Source: CAYQTO01 sp964420455 (lineage in GTDB: Bacteria; Sumerlaeota; Sumerlaeia; SLMS01). Taken from it: DNA of 12,403 bases. The stretch is taken from NCBI GenBank assembly GCA_964420455.1, contig CAYQTO010000111.1, forward strand, positions 1-12,403. Direction: 5' to 3'. Numbering within the stretch: the first letter of the stretch is position 1; each line of letters opens with the position of its first letter. The notes below the pieces were generated by a model. The model was not told where the DNA came from. It saw only the letters and a program-made list of their open reading frames with translations, and searched no databases. This document shows positions 12,393 to 12,403 of this stretch, one piece after another. A program made the translations under genes and the position numbers.

Positions 12393-12403
12393 GAATCAAG
12401 TTC
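12362..12403. other. AT-rich terminal segment foreign to its surroundings
   Basis: These 42 bases contain only 12 G/C, whereas the immediately preceding sequence is about 70% G/C. On the minus strand the segment reads into the helicase frame but supplies unrelated residues and an in-frame stop. It could be the edge of an insertion element, a rearrangement point, or a chimeric end of the assembled sequence. It is too short to identify. Confidence 0.6.

Noticed and set aside
1..12403. tRNA, rRNA, CRISPR array, transposase, phage or toxin-antitoxin genes
   Set aside because: No cloverleaf with a TTCGA-type arm, no direct-repeat array and no matching protein motifs were seen by eye on either strand; a tRNAscan or Infernal run would settle the RNA part.

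Overview
This GC-rich window (about two thirds G+C by eye, strong G/C preference at third codon positions) most likely comes from a diderm (Gram-negative type) bacterium. The evidence is a complete Mla/MCE-type phospholipid-transport operon ending in an outer-membrane-type lipoprotein, a polyprenyl-phosphate-sugar glycosyltransferase and several exported proteins. No gene here fixes the phylum. An uncultured PVC-like or deltaproteobacterial-like lineage would fit, but that is inference. No rRNA, tRNA, CRISPR array, transposase or phage gene was seen.

Left part (1-4468): a 385-base stretch without a confident gene is followed by two minus-strand genes, a GT39/ArnT-like membrane glycosyltransferase (386-1963) and a nitroreductase-family flavoprotein (2148-2753). 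Between them lie a near-perfect hairpin, a promoter-like element and a 9-bp inverted repeat. A 267-base divergent region separates the nitroreductase from a tight plus-strand pair: an RmlC-like cupin/sugar epimerase (3021-3566) and a family-2 glycosyltransferase (3572-4468). Together with the GT39 enzyme they suggest surface-glycan assembly.

Middle part (4605-7114): two exported proteins are encoded here. One is an endonuclease/exonuclease/phosphatase (EEP) fold metal hydrolase with all catalytic motifs. The other is a 514-residue protein that I read as two copies of a CIA30-like beta-sandwich flanking a thioredoxin-fold domain that has lost one active-site cysteine. This is the most unusual gene in the window.

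Right part (7231-10919): an operon of four overlapping or closely spaced genes encodes a STAS-MlaE permease fusion, MlaF ATPase, MlaD/MCE protein and a PqiC-like auxiliary lipoprotein, a complete lipid-transport ABC system. After a base-composition-shifted 385-base gap come two minus-strand genes: an acidic-tailed membrane protein of unknown function (11305-11859), and the C-terminal piece of a DEAD-box RNA helicase whose coding frame breaks at about position 12360. There the sequence turns abruptly into a 42-base AT-rich tail (12 G/C of 42) with an in-frame stop. This is either a mobile-element/rearrangement junction or an assembly artefact at the end.

No wholly new system is proven here. 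The best candidates for a second look are the CIA30-thioredoxin-CIA30 protein, the broken helicase junction and the acidic membrane protein.
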